A stretch of DNA of 64,000 bases from Allopusillimonas sp008369125 (GCF_008369125.1 NZ_VOAY01000003.1:1-64000), one strand, 5' to 3'; counted from the stretch's first letter, positions 1 through 8,268 are shown. The notes: generated by a model not told the origin, from the sequence alone. Program-made: numbers and translations.

Positions 1-10
1 ATCGGCTGTT

Positions 11-26
11 AAATTGTTAAAGAGCG
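11..26 (-). promoter_or_regulatory. rRNA leader boxA (antitermination site)
   Basis: On the minus strand this reads GCTCTTTAACAATTT followed by AACAGCCGAT. That matches the boxA-containing leader found just upstream of 16S rRNA in Burkholderiales. It is the NusB/S10 loading site of the rrn antitermination complex. The 16S gene itself would lie off the left edge of the window. Leader identity is from family knowledge; the boxA core is seen directly. Confidence 0.7.
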
Positions 27-142
27 TGTTGGCAAAGTAAACCACCCCTGCCGGTCCTACTAAAAACGACTTGATAATGCCGCCTCTGAAACCTGAACCG
101 CTGCCCTAAAAACCGGGGCGCTGTGTTCAGCACAGAAGCGAG

Positions 143-171
143 ATTATGAAGCAGTTTTAAAAGCTTGTCAA
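143..171 (-). promoter_or_regulatory. Proximal rRNA operon promoter (P2-like)
   Basis: Minus-strand TTGACA (166-171), 17-bp spacer, CATAAT (143-148), then a CTCGCTTCT discriminator. It lies about 120 bp before boxA. This is a strong sigma-70 promoter placed as expected for rRNA transcription running off the left edge. Confidence 0.7.
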
Positions 172-459
172 CTCGGTGTGGGCGCTGGCGAAAACCGAAG
201 TTTTTACCGCTGCCCGCTTCGAACCGTGCCCCGGCGCTACGCACCTGCCAAACACCCTTCAAAGACCGACCTAAACAACTGCTGCAATTTCTACGCAGAG
301 CCAAGAAGTTTAACACAAAATCTTGAACACTGCAACTCGAAGCTGCCATCACCTCACCGAGAACCTGACCCCCTGGCACCGGACTAAACGCCCTAACTGC
401 CTAAGTGGCGGCCCTCACACTGCGGGAAAACCCTAGGTGTTTGTGCTGCGAAGAACGAG

Positions 460-488
460 ACTATAGCAAGCCGTTTTAAACCACGCAA
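460..488 (-). promoter_or_regulatory. Distal rRNA operon promoter (P1-like)
   Basis: Minus-strand TTGCGT (483-488), 17-bp spacer, TATAGT (460-465), then CTCGTTCT. Spacer and discriminator resemble those of the promoter at 143-171 (shared TTTAAAAC-GCTT core), which suggests a duplicated rRNA promoter. The -35 is weaker than in the proximal copy. Confidence 0.5.
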
Positions 489-669
489 ATCGATTTACCC
501 CAAAAACGCCCTGGACTGCCTCTGTAGATCACCTGTTTAACCACCAAGCCCATGAAAGATAAAGGGAATAAATAAATTAGAAATAAATGAAATTAATTGG
601 GAAAAGAATGAAATTTGCGCTCAGGGCGTGGGGTTTACGGGAATATCTTGGGATTTTGAGCTTGTGTAG

Positions 670-878
670 GATAGGTATTCGCTGGGTGTTCGCTGGGTGT
701 TCGCTGGGTGTTCGCTGGGTATTGGCTGGGTATTGGCTGGGTATTGGCTGGGTATTGGCTAGGTATTGGCTAGGTATTGGCTAGGTATTGGCTGGGTATT
801 GGCTAGGTATTGGCTAGGTATTGGCTAGGTATTGGCTAGGTATCGCCTGGGAATTGCCTAAGTATCGCTGGGGTTTCG
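670..878. repeat. 11-bp tandem repeat (minisatellite), about 19 units
   Basis: The unit is GCTGGGTATTG with variants GCTAGGTATTG and, at the left end, GCTGGGTGTTC. Units follow in exact 11-bp register from about 670 to 878 and decay at both ends. Because 11 is not a multiple of 3, the repeat cycles through all frames and gives short low-complexity open frames rich in Trp and Leu. I do not regard these as genes. It lies upstream of the rRNA promoters. Confidence 0.9.
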
Positions 879-1030
879 TCGGGAATCAGGAGGTAGCACG
901 CGGCAGTAACGCAGATTGTGGGAGTGTCAGAAGTTTTGTGTTTAAGCAGTTAGGTACGCACGACGCACTCACAGGGGCCTCACGGAGCGCCGAGCAGGCA
1001 CTGACTGGGCATTTGCTAGGCATCCAATAA

Positions 1031-1440
1031 ACATTACATAGCATTCACTAGGATCTTTCTGGGTTTCCTAACGATTCCAGGCGGATTTTAGCGCCTGGCA
1101 AGACGTGGAATTGTCGTATTGCATCGTGGGTAGCTCAGGGTTTCAGCCTCAGTGCTTTCTATTTAGGCTGTCAGATTTAGGAAGAGTCTCCACAGAGCCG
1201 CATGCAGCGCCTCGTATCAGCGACTACGTATAACCCCAGGCGGTTACACAGAATTATTTACACCCTCGATCGCTATGGTGCTATTCACCTTCGTAGCAAC
1301 ACTATGACAATGAGCACGGCGGGGCCCAGGTGTTTCTGAGCAAGCTCGGCAATTTCGTTTTATATACTCGCCATCAGCAGGATCATCGTCTGCGGTTGGC
1401 CTGTTTCTAATCTTTGATTGCTATATATAAGCGCATGAGC
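1031..1440. other. Intergenic stretch without a recognisable gene
   Basis: Non-coding DNA between the two repeat arrays. The only structure I see is a hairpin at 1077-1098 (7-bp stem, CCAGGCG with CGCCTGG) without a T-tract. No RNA gene or protein family is recognised. Confidence 0.6.
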
Positions 1441-1680
1441 TGTATCTAGAGAGCTTCGCCCATACTTATACAGCTTTGCCCGTATTTATAGAACTTCGCC
1501 TGTGTCGATATAGCCTCGTCGCCATCTATAGAACTCCGGTTGAGTTTATATCGCTTCGCCCGAACCTATAAAACCCCATCTAGGCCCATATCGCCCCGGC
1601 CGCATCGACGGGGCTTCATTTGTAGCCATGGAAGCTTGCCTGTATCTATATAACTTCACTCTTATGTATAGATCAGAATA
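1441..1680. repeat. Twelve degenerate 20-bp tandem units
   Basis: Twelve consecutive units of exactly 20 bp run from 1441 to 1680 with no insertions or deletions. The approximate consensus is TGTATCTATAGAACTTCGCC. Units 1, 3, 6 and 11 fit best; units 9 and 12 are most decayed. Unlike a CRISPR array there are no unique spacers, and unlike the 11-bp array the units have diverged while keeping register. Function is unknown. Confidence 0.85.
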
Positions 1681-1765
1681 AAAGACTGTCTGCAATCCAG
1701 CGTGGAAACCATCTGAAAGTGGATGAGTCCAAGTGCGGCCTAGCCAGGGCCGAGTAGAACAAGCC

Positions 1766-2239
1766 TTACACGGGAAAGACTGTTGTCTGTTTTATGTGCT
1801 GCAACGCAAAACTGGATCGCATGTCGACAACAGCGGGATGCTGCATCAGCACATCCATGGCGAATGCTGAAAACTGTGTCAGGTCTTTTACCTGCACGCG
1901 CAGCAGGTAATCCATATCACCAGACAATGCACAACATTCAATCACTTCCGGCCAGCTCTGCACATCACGTGCGAAATCAGAGACGGTGCCCGGGCTACGA
2001 TGGGTTTTGTTAAGCCTTATCGATACATAGGCCAGCAGCTTGAGCCCTATTTTTTCAGGATCAACCAGCGCCACATAATTTTTTATATAGCCTTCGTCTT
2101 CGAGACGTCGCACGCGCCTGAGGCAGGGGCTGGGCGAAAGTGCCACCTGCTCCGCCAGGTCTTGATTACTAAGACGTCCGTTGGCCTGCAATAGCTCAAG
2201 AATGCGCCTATCGGTTCGATCGAGTAGATCTTTTGACAT
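1766..2239 (-). CDS. Lrp/AsnC-family transcriptional regulator
   Basis: A 157-residue regulator with an N-terminal winged helix-turn-helix (about residues 5-60, including LLDRTDRRILELLQANGRLS and the recognition segment LSPSPCLRRVRRLEDEGYI) and a C-terminal RAM effector domain (about 65-150) ending in the GDMDYLLRV pattern typical of the family. I chose the ATG at 2239, giving MSKDLL; an upstream in-frame TTG would add ten atypical residues. It is divergent from hpd, so control of tyrosine/4-hydroxyphenylpyruvate catabolism is the natural inference. An inverted repeat just upstream (2256-2273) may be its own operator. The effector cannot be told from sequence. Confidence 0.93.
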   Translation of the reverse strand: MSKDLLDRTDRRILELLQANGRLSNQDLAEQVALSPSPCLRRVRRLEDEGYIKNYVALVDPEKIGLKLLAYVSIRLNKTHRSPGTVSDFARDVQSWPEVIECCALSGDMDYLLRVQVKDLTQFSAFAMDVLMQHPAVVDMRSSFALQHIKQTTVFPV

Positions 2240-2255
2240 AAAATTAACTCTAACA

Positions 2256-2273
2256 TTAATTTCTAGCAATTAA
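2256..2273. promoter_or_regulatory. Candidate Lrp-type operator
   Basis: TTAATT, 6-bp spacer TCTAGC, AATTAA. This AT-rich inverted repeat lies 16 bp upstream of the regulator start codon, in the divergent gap shared with hpd. Lrp/AsnC proteins favour such AT-rich dyads. The assignment is inference. Confidence 0.4.
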
Positions 2274-2395
2274 ATAGCGTATAGCACGCATTATCAAGCT
2301 ATTTTCGCAATCGCCTGCCAGCGGGTTTTATTTAGAATTCAACTATGGGCACGCCACGTGCCGCTAATCTAAATAATCACATCTGGAGACCCACC

Positions 2396-3508
2396 ATGAG
2401 TGTCACCTTTGAACCCTGGGACAACCCCATGGGTACGGCTGGATTCGAGTTCGTTGAATACACAGCACCTGATCCAGTCGCACTCGGCAAGGTGTTCGAA
2501 ACAATGGGGTTCAAGGCCATCGCCCGACATCGAACCAAAAATGTCACGCTGTACCGCCAGGGCGGCATCAACTTTCTGATCAACGCTGAGCCCGACTCGT
2601 TCGCCCAGCGTTTTGCGCGACTTCACGGTCCATCTATCTGCGCCATCGCATTTCGTGTCAATGATGCGGCACTCGCATACAAACGCGCCATCGAATTGGG
2701 TGCGTGGGGGTTTGACTCTGGTAGCGGGCCGATGGAGTTAAATATTCCGGCCATCAAAGGCATTGGCGACTCTCTTATTTACCTGGTTGATCGCTGGCAC
2801 GGTAAGCAAGAGCACGGGGGTATCGGCGACATCAGTATTTACGACGTTGACTTCGAGCCGGTTGATCCCTCTTCGGCACGGGCAGATCTAGAGCACAAGG
2901 GCGCCGGGCTGACCCTCGTTGACCACCTTACACACAATGTGCACAAGGGTCGCATGGATGAGTGGGCTGAGTTTTATGAACGCCTGTTTAATTTCCGGCA
3001 AGTTCGTTACTTTGATATTGAAGGCAAGTTGACCGGTGTGAAATCAAAGGCCATGACGTCGCCTTGCGGGCATATCAGAATCCCGATTAATGAGGAAGGC
3101 ACCGAAGAAAAGGGTCAGATACAAGAGTACCTGGATCTGTATCGAGGGGAAGGTATACAGCATATCGCACTGGGCACTGATGACATTTATGGAACAGTCG
3201 AGGCGTTGCGTGCACGCGGGCTGAAGCTTCTCGATACGCCCGATACGTATTATGAGTTGCTCGACCAACGCCTGCCGGGCCATGGTGAAGATGCAGACCG
3301 TCTGCGGCACAATCGCATTTTGCTGGATGGCGCCCCCGACGGCGGGCTGTTGCTGCAAATATTTACAGAAAACCAGATTGGCCCCATTTTCTTTGAGATT
3401 ATTCAGCGCAAGGGAAATGAGGGGTTTGGCGAAGGCAATTTCAAGGCGCTATTCGAGTCCATTGAGCTCGATCAGATGCGCCGTGGCGTGCTTAAGACGG
3501 TCAAGTAG
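2396..3508 (+). CDS. hpd: 4-hydroxyphenylpyruvate dioxygenase
   Basis: A 370-residue non-haem Fe(II) enzyme converting 4-hydroxyphenylpyruvate to homogentisate in tyrosine degradation. It has two vicinal-oxygen-chelate domains. The metal ligands are in the segments DHLTHNV (His), IQHIALGTDD (His) and LLQIFTENQIGP (Glu). The start is the ATG at 2396, preceded by GGAG at 2384-2387; the open frame extends further upstream but without a better start. Length is normal for bacterial HPD (about 350-370). It is divergent from the Lrp-type gene. No hmgA or other homogentisate gene lies in the window. Confidence 0.96.
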   Translation: MSVTFEPWDNPMGTAGFEFVEYTAPDPVALGKVFETMGFKAIARHRTKNVTLYRQGGINFLINAEPDSFAQRFARLHGPSICAIAFRVNDAALAYKRAIELGAWGFDSGSGPMELNIPAIKGIGDSLIYLVDRWHGKQEHGGIGDISIYDVDFEPVDPSSARADLEHKGAGLTLVDHLTHNVHKGRMDEWAEFYERLFNFRQVRYFDIEGKLTGVKSKAMTSPCGHIRIPINEEGTEEKGQIQEYLDLYRGEGIQHIALGTDDIYGTVEALRARGLKLLDTPDTYYELLDQRLPGHGEDADRLRHNRILLDGAPDGGLLLQIFTENQIGPIFFEIIQRKGNEGFGEGNFKALFESIELDQMRRGVLKTVK

Positions 3509-3932
3509 CGCAACAGGTATACCTGCAATGAGCGGCTCGAGTGCCGGCAGCTCTGCGGCACTCAGGCACAGCATTTCATCGGGCCTGATTCGTATCAGTA
3601 GATTCTTACGGCGAACGACATGACTGTTCAGTAGATTTCACAAGCAAGTCAGGCTTGTGTCACACTGCAATTGGGCTGTGGCCTGTGTCTCGCGTCCTGT
3701 GTAACGTGTCCTGTGATCTGTGATCTGTGATGTAACTCATGATTCGTATCTCTTGTCTCTTGACTCTTGACTCCTAGCGTATAGCTTGGCGGCGCACAGC
3801 ACTTATAATCGCCCTATTCCCATAAGAAGTGGCCCTGCAAGCTTCAGCAGGCTGTGCTTTCGGCAACAGCCCGTTATCTTCTGCACACGCACCATAACGG
3901 GTCACTACACATACATTGCTCCGGAGACAAGA
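3509..3932. other. Intergenic region with hairpins and short direct repeats
   Basis: After hpd come a 12-bp palindrome, CAGGTATACCTG (3514-3525), and an 8-bp-stem hairpin (GAGTGCCG 3539-3546 with CGGCACTC 3556-3563). Neither has a T-tract, so termination is only possible. From about 3660 to 3775 the DNA is built of short echoes such as CCTGTG, CTGTGAT (three times) and CTCTTGA. No gene is recognised. Confidence 0.5.
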
Positions 3933-4892
3933 TTGTTGACGTATGCCCTCACCCTGCTGCGCCGCAGTTGGCGCATGTTTATTACGATCGCCCGGATCAT
4001 GCTGCCTGTGATGGTGATCGTGAAAGTGGCACAAGAGTTTGGCCTGGTTGATCTGGTGGGCCGACTCATCACTCCAGCCATGGGTTTGTTGAACCTGCCT
4101 CCTGAAGCTGGGCTTATTTGGGCAACCACCGTGCTTATAGGCATGTTTGGCGGCATTGCCACGCTGAGCACGCTCGCTACATCAATAGACATGACGGTTG
4201 GGCAAATGAGTGCTCTGGGCGCCATGATGCTGTTTGCGCATAGCCTGCCAGTAGAGCAGGCTATTGTTCGACGCGCCGGGGCGAGTTTCTGGCTAACGGC
4301 AGCGCTACGCCTTGGTACGGCTATCGTTTACGGTGCGGCAGTCGGGTGGGCGTGTCATTTTACAGGCGCACTATCAGAGCCCGTCTCTTTTGCATGGCTA
4401 AGCGGCTCTTCGTTCACGCAAGGGGCCAGCGGCTATCTCGGTTGGATGCAGGCTACCGCCTACTCACTGGGCATTGCTCTGTTGATTATTATTGTGCTGG
4501 TGGCCGTACTTGACGCATTTGAACGCGTGGGCATTACGCGGCGCATTACATCAACAATTACCCCATTACTGCGTATATCAGGGCTTAGTGCGGAAGTGGC
4601 GCCAGTAACCACAGTAGGCGTATTGCTGGGTTTGTCGTATGGCGGCGCCTTGATTATCGACGAGTCTGAAAAGAAAAACTTCTCCCGACGCACGCGGTTT
4701 CTGGCGTTGTCGTGGCTGTGTTTGTCTCATTCGCTGATCGAAGACACGTTGCTGATCATGGCGCTAGGCGCAAACCTGTGGGTGGTGTTGGTCGGCCGGG
4801 TTGCCATCACGCTAGCGATTATCTCGCTGCTGGCGTGGCTGACCGACCGAGGCAACTGGCGCACGGCGGGCATCCAGACCCAGCAGAGCTAA
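3933..4892 (+). CDS. Nucleoside-recognition (Gate) domain membrane protein
   Basis: A polytopic membrane protein with two Gate-type halves (nucleoside recognition domain family). Hydrophobic segments fill about residues 15-315, and paired glycine-rich segments such as LIGMFGGIATLS and LLGLSYGGALII occur in the middle of each half. I place the start at the TTG at 3933 because GGAG (3923-3926) sits seven bases before it and the translation 5' of it is non-hydrophobic and unlike the family. This gives 319 residues, close to the usual 300-320. Members are annotated as nucleoside or spore-maturation-type transporters, but the substrate is generally unproven and I do not assign one. Confidence 0.8.
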   Translation: MLTYALTLLRRSWRMFITIARIMLPVMVIVKVAQEFGLVDLVGRLITPAMGLLNLPPEAGLIWATTVLIGMFGGIATLSTLATSIDMTVGQMSALGAMMLFAHSLPVEQAIVRRAGASFWLTAALRLGTAIVYGAAVGWACHFTGALSEPVSFAWLSGSSFTQGASGYLGWMQATAYSLGIALLIIIVLVAVLDAFERVGITRRITSTITPLLRISGLSAEVAPVTTVGVLLGLSYGGALIIDESEKKNFSRRTRFLALSWLCLSHSLIEDTLLIMALGANLWVVLVGRVAITLAIISLLAWLTDRGNWRTAGIQTQQS

Positions 4893-4910
4893 TCGATTAG
4901 ACGACACACT

Positions 4911-5438
4911 TTACGCAGCGATGAGGCTAGCGTAGCGCTTGCGAAACTTGGCCATCTTGGGTGATATAACCACATGACAATAGCCCTGAGCAGGATTACG
5001 CGCGTAGTAATCATGGTGATATTGCTCGGCAGGCCAGAAAGGCTCTTTGCCCAGTAACCGCGTTACGACGGGCTCACTCAGATCAGCCTGTACTTCGTCT
5101 ATAACTTTTTGCGCAGTGTCTTTTTGCTGTGTGGTCTGACAAAAAATTGCCGACGCATATTGCGACCCCACATCATTGCCCTGGCGATCAAGCGTCGTTG
5201 GGTCATGCGTCGCAAAAAATACCTGCAACAGGGTCTCATAGCTGATGACGGTGGGATCAAATGTTACCTGCACCAATTCGATATGCCCGGTGGTTGTCGA
5301 GCATACTTGTTCGTAGGTGGGGTTTTGAACATGCCCTCCGGCATAGCCGGGGATCACGGCGGATACGCCGCGCAATGATTTAAATACAGGTTCAAGACAC
5401 CAGAAGCAACCGCCTCCGAGAATTGCTGTTTCAGACAT
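4911..5438 (-). CDS. msrA: Peptide-methionine (S)-S-oxide reductase MsrA
   Basis: A 175-residue enzyme that reduces methionine-S-sulfoxide in proteins and free methionine. The catalytic motif GGGCFWCLE puts the nucleophilic Cys at residue 11, and the family segment YHHDYYARNPAQGYC near the C-terminus carries a probable resolving Cys. The start at 5438 has a good AAGGAG ribosome site; the frame remains open upstream but those residues are not family-like. It is convergent with the Gate-domain gene, with an 18-bp gap. Confidence 0.96.
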   Translation of the reverse strand: MSETAILGGGCFWCLEPVFKSLRGVSAVIPGYAGGHVQNPTYEQVCSTTTGHIELVQVTFDPTVISYETLLQVFFATHDPTTLDRQGNDVGSQYASAIFCQTTQQKDTAQKVIDEVQADLSEPVVTRLLGKEPFWPAEQYHHDYYARNPAQGYCHVVISPKMAKFRKRYASLIAA

Positions 5439-5586
5439 GACGCACTCCTTTGAATTCAGGACGACAGTTGATGATGGCAACGAGAAGTACATGTACTTGA
5501 AGGTCGGCCACCCTGCCCTGCAGTGTATATACCTATTCTTAACGTAAAGCGTTGCTCTGGCCGCTTCGCCGCCCCATGGGCCGCTG

Positions 5587-5943
5587 TTACTGCTTGGCTT
5601 GCTTTGTATCTGGTGAAGTAAGCGACAGAACCCACGCAGCCAGCAATTGCGCGTCAGCCGCGCTTACTTGAGGCTGAGCGGGCATGGGGACTGCTCCCCA
5701 GCGCCCGCGGCTACCATTGCGTATGGTGTCGGCAAGATAGGCCTGTGCGCCTTCAGATGTAGCAAACCGCTGCGCAATGGCGGTAAACGGCGGACCAACC
5801 CGCTTTTTATCTATTTGGTGGCAAGCCAGACAGCTACTGGCCTTGGCCAGGGCCTCACCGGAAAGCTGCTGGGCCATAGAGGCTGGCACCACAACAAATA
5901 GCGCGGCAATTCCTGCCAACGCAAAAGACCAAGTTGAATACAT
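5587..5943 (-). CDS. Small class I c-type cytochrome (c551-like)
   Basis: A 118-residue exported monohaem cytochrome. The signal peptide covers residues 1-24 and ends ASMAQ. The haem site CLACH is at 38-42, and Met within the AVPMPAQP segment is the likely sixth ligand. Size and the VGPPF segment match cytochrome c551/c8 electron carriers of the periplasm. It is followed on the minus strand by msrA, about 150 bp downstream. The electron partner cannot be told from context. Confidence 0.9.
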   Translation of the reverse strand: MYSTWSFALAGIAALFVVVPASMAQQLSGEALAKASSCLACHQIDKKRVGPPFTAIAQRFATSEGAQAYLADTIRNGSRGRWGAVPMPAQPQVSAADAQLLAAWVLSLTSPDTKQAKQ

Positions 5944-6057
5944 AGTACTGCACTCGATATATTGATTGATGTTGAACCGTGGGACCTTACCCGATAAACA
6001 AAGGCCTGCCCCATATCGCGGTATTATCGACGAAATTCAAACAGGATGACACCAAGC

Positions 6058-6855
6058 ATGCTTCAGTACCCCAATATTGACCCCATCGCCTTGCAGATAG
6101 GCCCGATTGCCGTCCACTGGTACGGCTTGATGTATCTCATTGGCTTTGCATTGGTATGGCTGCTGGGGCGATGGCGCATTAATCAGGGAAAAACTGATCT
6201 CACGCTGCGCGACCTCGAAGACATCATTTTTTACAGCGTTTTGGGTGTGGTCATCGGTGGCCGCCTCGGATACGTATTCTTTTATAAGCCAGACGAGTAC
6301 CTCGCTCACCCGATTGAAATCCTTTATCTGTGGCAGGGGGGCATGTCTTTTCATGGCGGGCTTATTGGCGTTCTCGTGGTGCTGTTTCTGTTCGCCCGCA
6401 AGCGTCAAAAAACCTTTCTGGAAATTGGCGATTTCATAGCGCCTTTGATTCCCTTGGGTCTTGCTGCGGGGCGTATGGGCAACTTCATTAACGGCGAGCT
6501 CTGGGGCCGCCCCACTACCTTGCCTTGGGGCATGGTGTTTCCGCAAACCGGTGACGGTATTCCACGACACCCCTCACAGCTTTATGAAATGGGCCTGGAA
6601 GGTTTTGCATTGTTCGCCCTGCTGTGGTGGTTCGCGCGCAAACCCCGGCCAATCGGTCAGATCAGTGCCGTGTTTTTGATGGGGTATGGAACGTTCAGGT
6701 TCTTGGTGGAATTTACCCGCGCGCCGGATTATTTTCTTGGCCTGCTCGCGGGAGGGCTATCAATGGGGCAGCTGTTGTCGCTGCCCATGATTGCCATTGG
6801 CGCTGTTATTTTTTATTGGAGTGCAAAAAAATCGAGCCATGCACCGTCACCGTAA
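6058..6855 (+). CDS. lgt: Phosphatidylglycerol--prolipoprotein diacylglyceryl transferase
   Basis: A 265-residue inner-membrane enzyme that puts diacylglycerol on the lipobox Cys of prolipoproteins. Seven hydrophobic segments are visible. The Lgt signature appears as GRMGNFINGELWGRP, and the region VIGGRLGYVFFYKPDEY carries the conserved catalytic-core residues. I prefer the ATG at 6058 (MLQYPNIDP, the usual betaproteobacterial N-terminus) over the ATG at 6046. Several predicted lipoproteins in this window (Pal, the TpgA-like protein, the SecD-head protein) would be substrates. The 3' end overlaps the convergent SIMPL gene by 50 bp. Confidence 0.96.
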   Translation: MLQYPNIDPIALQIGPIAVHWYGLMYLIGFALVWLLGRWRINQGKTDLTLRDLEDIIFYSVLGVVIGGRLGYVFFYKPDEYLAHPIEILYLWQGGMSFHGGLIGVLVVLFLFARKRQKTFLEIGDFIAPLIPLGLAAGRMGNFINGELWGRPTTLPWGMVFPQTGDGIPRHPSQLYEMGLEGFALFALLWWFARKPRPIGQISAVFLMGYGTFRFLVEFTRAPDYFLGLLAGGLSMGQLLSLPMIAIGAVIFYWSAKKSSHAPSP

Positions 6856-7576
6856 TGCGCTCAGTGCCCGGCTCAAGCGGCACTGCGACCTTGCTGTCGG
6901 CAGACATAGCCATCATGCGCGGCGCTGACTCAAAGCGAACCCCCGCACCTCCGAGATCAATCTGTTTGATCGCGTAGCTTTGATAGCCGAACGCAGTAAC
7001 CAAGGCTTGGGCACGATCACGAAATGCCTGCGCGGCCTGTGCTAACAGTGTGTCTTCTTGCTCCGCCCGAAGTTTGGGCGACACTGAGAATGCCAACCCA
7101 TCGATAGGCATGCGATCGCTCAACTCTGAAGCAAGACGTGAAGCTTCGGCAAAGTCGTTAGATTCAAGGATAATCTCGGCGCGACCACGCCAGTCGCTGA
7201 TCTTGCCGTCTTTATCGTTCATGGGCCAAACACGGTAATCGCCCGAAAACGCCTTGACCTTGGCATTGCCCTTGGCCTGTTTCATAACCTTGTCGAGTGT
7301 CTGGGTAAGCGCCTGCGCCACCGCTGCCTGTGTCGCCTCACTGACTTCTGTCGCCAAGGTAATGCGCACGGTATCGTGAGCAACTTCGCTCGCCGCCTCA
7401 GCCTGCAAGGTTGCCTGGGGCCACTTGTGATCGCGGGCATTGTCTGCCGAGGCCGCTTCTTGCGAGCCAGAAGCACTTACGTTCTGCTGCGCGCCGACTG
7501 GGGCAGCCACGGCCCAAATACTGGTGGCCAGAACAGCCGATAACACTGCATTACATTTATATCGTGACAGGTACAT
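6806..7576 (-). CDS. SIMPL-domain (DUF541) periplasmic protein
   Basis: A 256-residue exported protein. The signal peptide is about residues 1-30 (ending GAQQN). After it comes one SIMPL/DUF541 domain with the usual alternation of strands and helices (segments EVSEATQAAVAQALTQTLDK and GLAFSVSPKLRAEQEDTLLA). The start at 7576 has an AGGAG site (CAGGAGCCACAC before ATG); the frame is open further upstream without signal-peptide character. The family forms oligomeric outer-membrane or periplasmic assemblies of uncertain role. Its last 50 bp are antisense to the end of lgt. Confidence 0.85.
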   Translation of the reverse strand: MYLSRYKCNAVLSAVLATSIWAVAAPVGAQQNVSASGSQEAASADNARDHKWPQATLQAEAASEVAHDTVRITLATEVSEATQAAVAQALTQTLDKVMKQAKGNAKVKAFSGDYRVWPMNDKDGKISDWRGRAEIILESNDFAEASRLASELSDRMPIDGLAFSVSPKLRAEQEDTLLAQAAQAFRDRAQALVTAFGYQSYAIKQIDLGGAGVRFESAPRMMAMSADSKVAVPLEPGTERITVTVHGSIFLHSNKK

Positions 7577-7854
7577 GTGTGGCTCCTGATCGGGATAAGA
7601 GACAGCCATTGTAGACTGCCCCTCAGCACCCGGCACGCGGATCTGCATCGGTTAGCGGCTGATTTCACGGCCAAACCGCTTGAGCGTCGCCTTGGCTTTG
7701 AGTGGCACTGCGACCCAAACGACTTAAGCGCGGCTTGGGCTTGACTGGCCCCGCCATGCCGCTGCACTTCACTGCACTGACGGTATTCAACTTGCAGATG
7801 GGCTTACTGCCTTAAGGGCGCGCTTAGGTTGAGCCCGCATCGAGAGTAGAGTGA

Positions 7855-7950
7855 AGAGTTACCCCCTTAGCCCTCTCACACCACTGTACGTGCGGTTCGG
7901 GCGAGTAAGGGACTTGCACCCTCTAGTGGGTGCGCCCTGCCGGGCGGACT
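7855..7950 (-). mobile_element. Possible group II intron relic
   Basis: The minus strand contains GAACCGCACGTAC and GGTGTGAGAGGG, and nearby GGTGCAAGTCC. These strings recall conserved RNA segments of bacterial group II introns. There is no maturase open frame and the stretch is only about 95 bp, so at most a decayed fragment is present. The resemblance is from memory of the family and was not tested by a covariance search. Confidence 0.3.
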
Positions 7951-7955
7951 AATGG

Positions 7956-7983
7956 AAAAAGCTCGTCCGAAGACGAGCTTTTT
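7956..7983 (-). terminator. Intrinsic terminator of 6S RNA
   Basis: A perfect 12-bp stem AAAAAGCTCGTC / GACGAGCTTTTT around a CGAA loop (TTCG on the minus strand), symmetrical and able to act in both directions. On the minus strand it directly follows the 3' end of the 6S RNA. Confidence 0.85.
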
Positions 7984-7987
7984 AAAA

Positions 7988-8170
7988 AATGCCCCGCATG
8001 TGCCGTCTAGGCCGGCACCCTGGAACCGGAGGTTCACGGTGGTCGCCTTCAGTCAAGCTTCGGGTTCGCCAATTAAGGAGAGCACTCCAGCTTGTCAATC
8101 CAGCAACCTTATGCCAAAAGACATTGGTTCAAGGTTTATAAAGCCAAGTCACGAACACTGCAGGGACAAT
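7988..8170 (-). ncRNA. ssrS: 6S RNA
   Basis: About 183 nt, the usual 6S length. The 5' part contains CCCTGCAGTGTTCGTGAC, comparable to the E. coli CTCTGAGATGTTCGCAAG start. The 3' part contains GTGAACCTCCGGTTCCAGGG and then ACGGCACATGCGGGGC, comparable to the E. coli TTGAACCAAGGGTTCAAGGG and GGCATCTCGGAG. The two ends pair into an approximately 11-bp closing helix. It lies downstream of zapA on the same strand, the conserved neighbourhood of ssrS. 6S RNA mimics an open promoter and sequesters sigma-70 RNA polymerase in stationary phase. Exact ends are estimates. Confidence 0.82.
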
Positions 8171-8176
8171 CGGTTA

Positions 8177-8200
8177 GGTGCTCTGCTTTAGCAGCGCACC
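8177..8200. repeat. Inverted repeat upstream of 6S RNA
   Basis: GGTGC-t-CTGCT-TT-AGCAG-c-GCACC: two five-base-pair arms on each side with one mismatch pair between them. It lies 7-30 bp before the estimated 6S 5' end, over the expected promoter position, and downstream of the zapA stop. Confidence 0.6.
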
Positions 8201-8268
8201 CAGAATTTGGTACTGTGCAGGGGATTTTAACGCAGAAGAACTACCTTGGTAGAACTACCGCAGCTGAA

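Noticed and set aside
587..1030. Two short plus-strand frames rich in Trp, Leu and Gly
   Set aside because: They arise from the 11-bp minisatellite read in rotating frames; no ribosome site or family match.
1441..1680. CRISPR array
   Set aside because: Units are contiguous 20-mers without spacers, strongly degenerate, and no cas gene is in the window.
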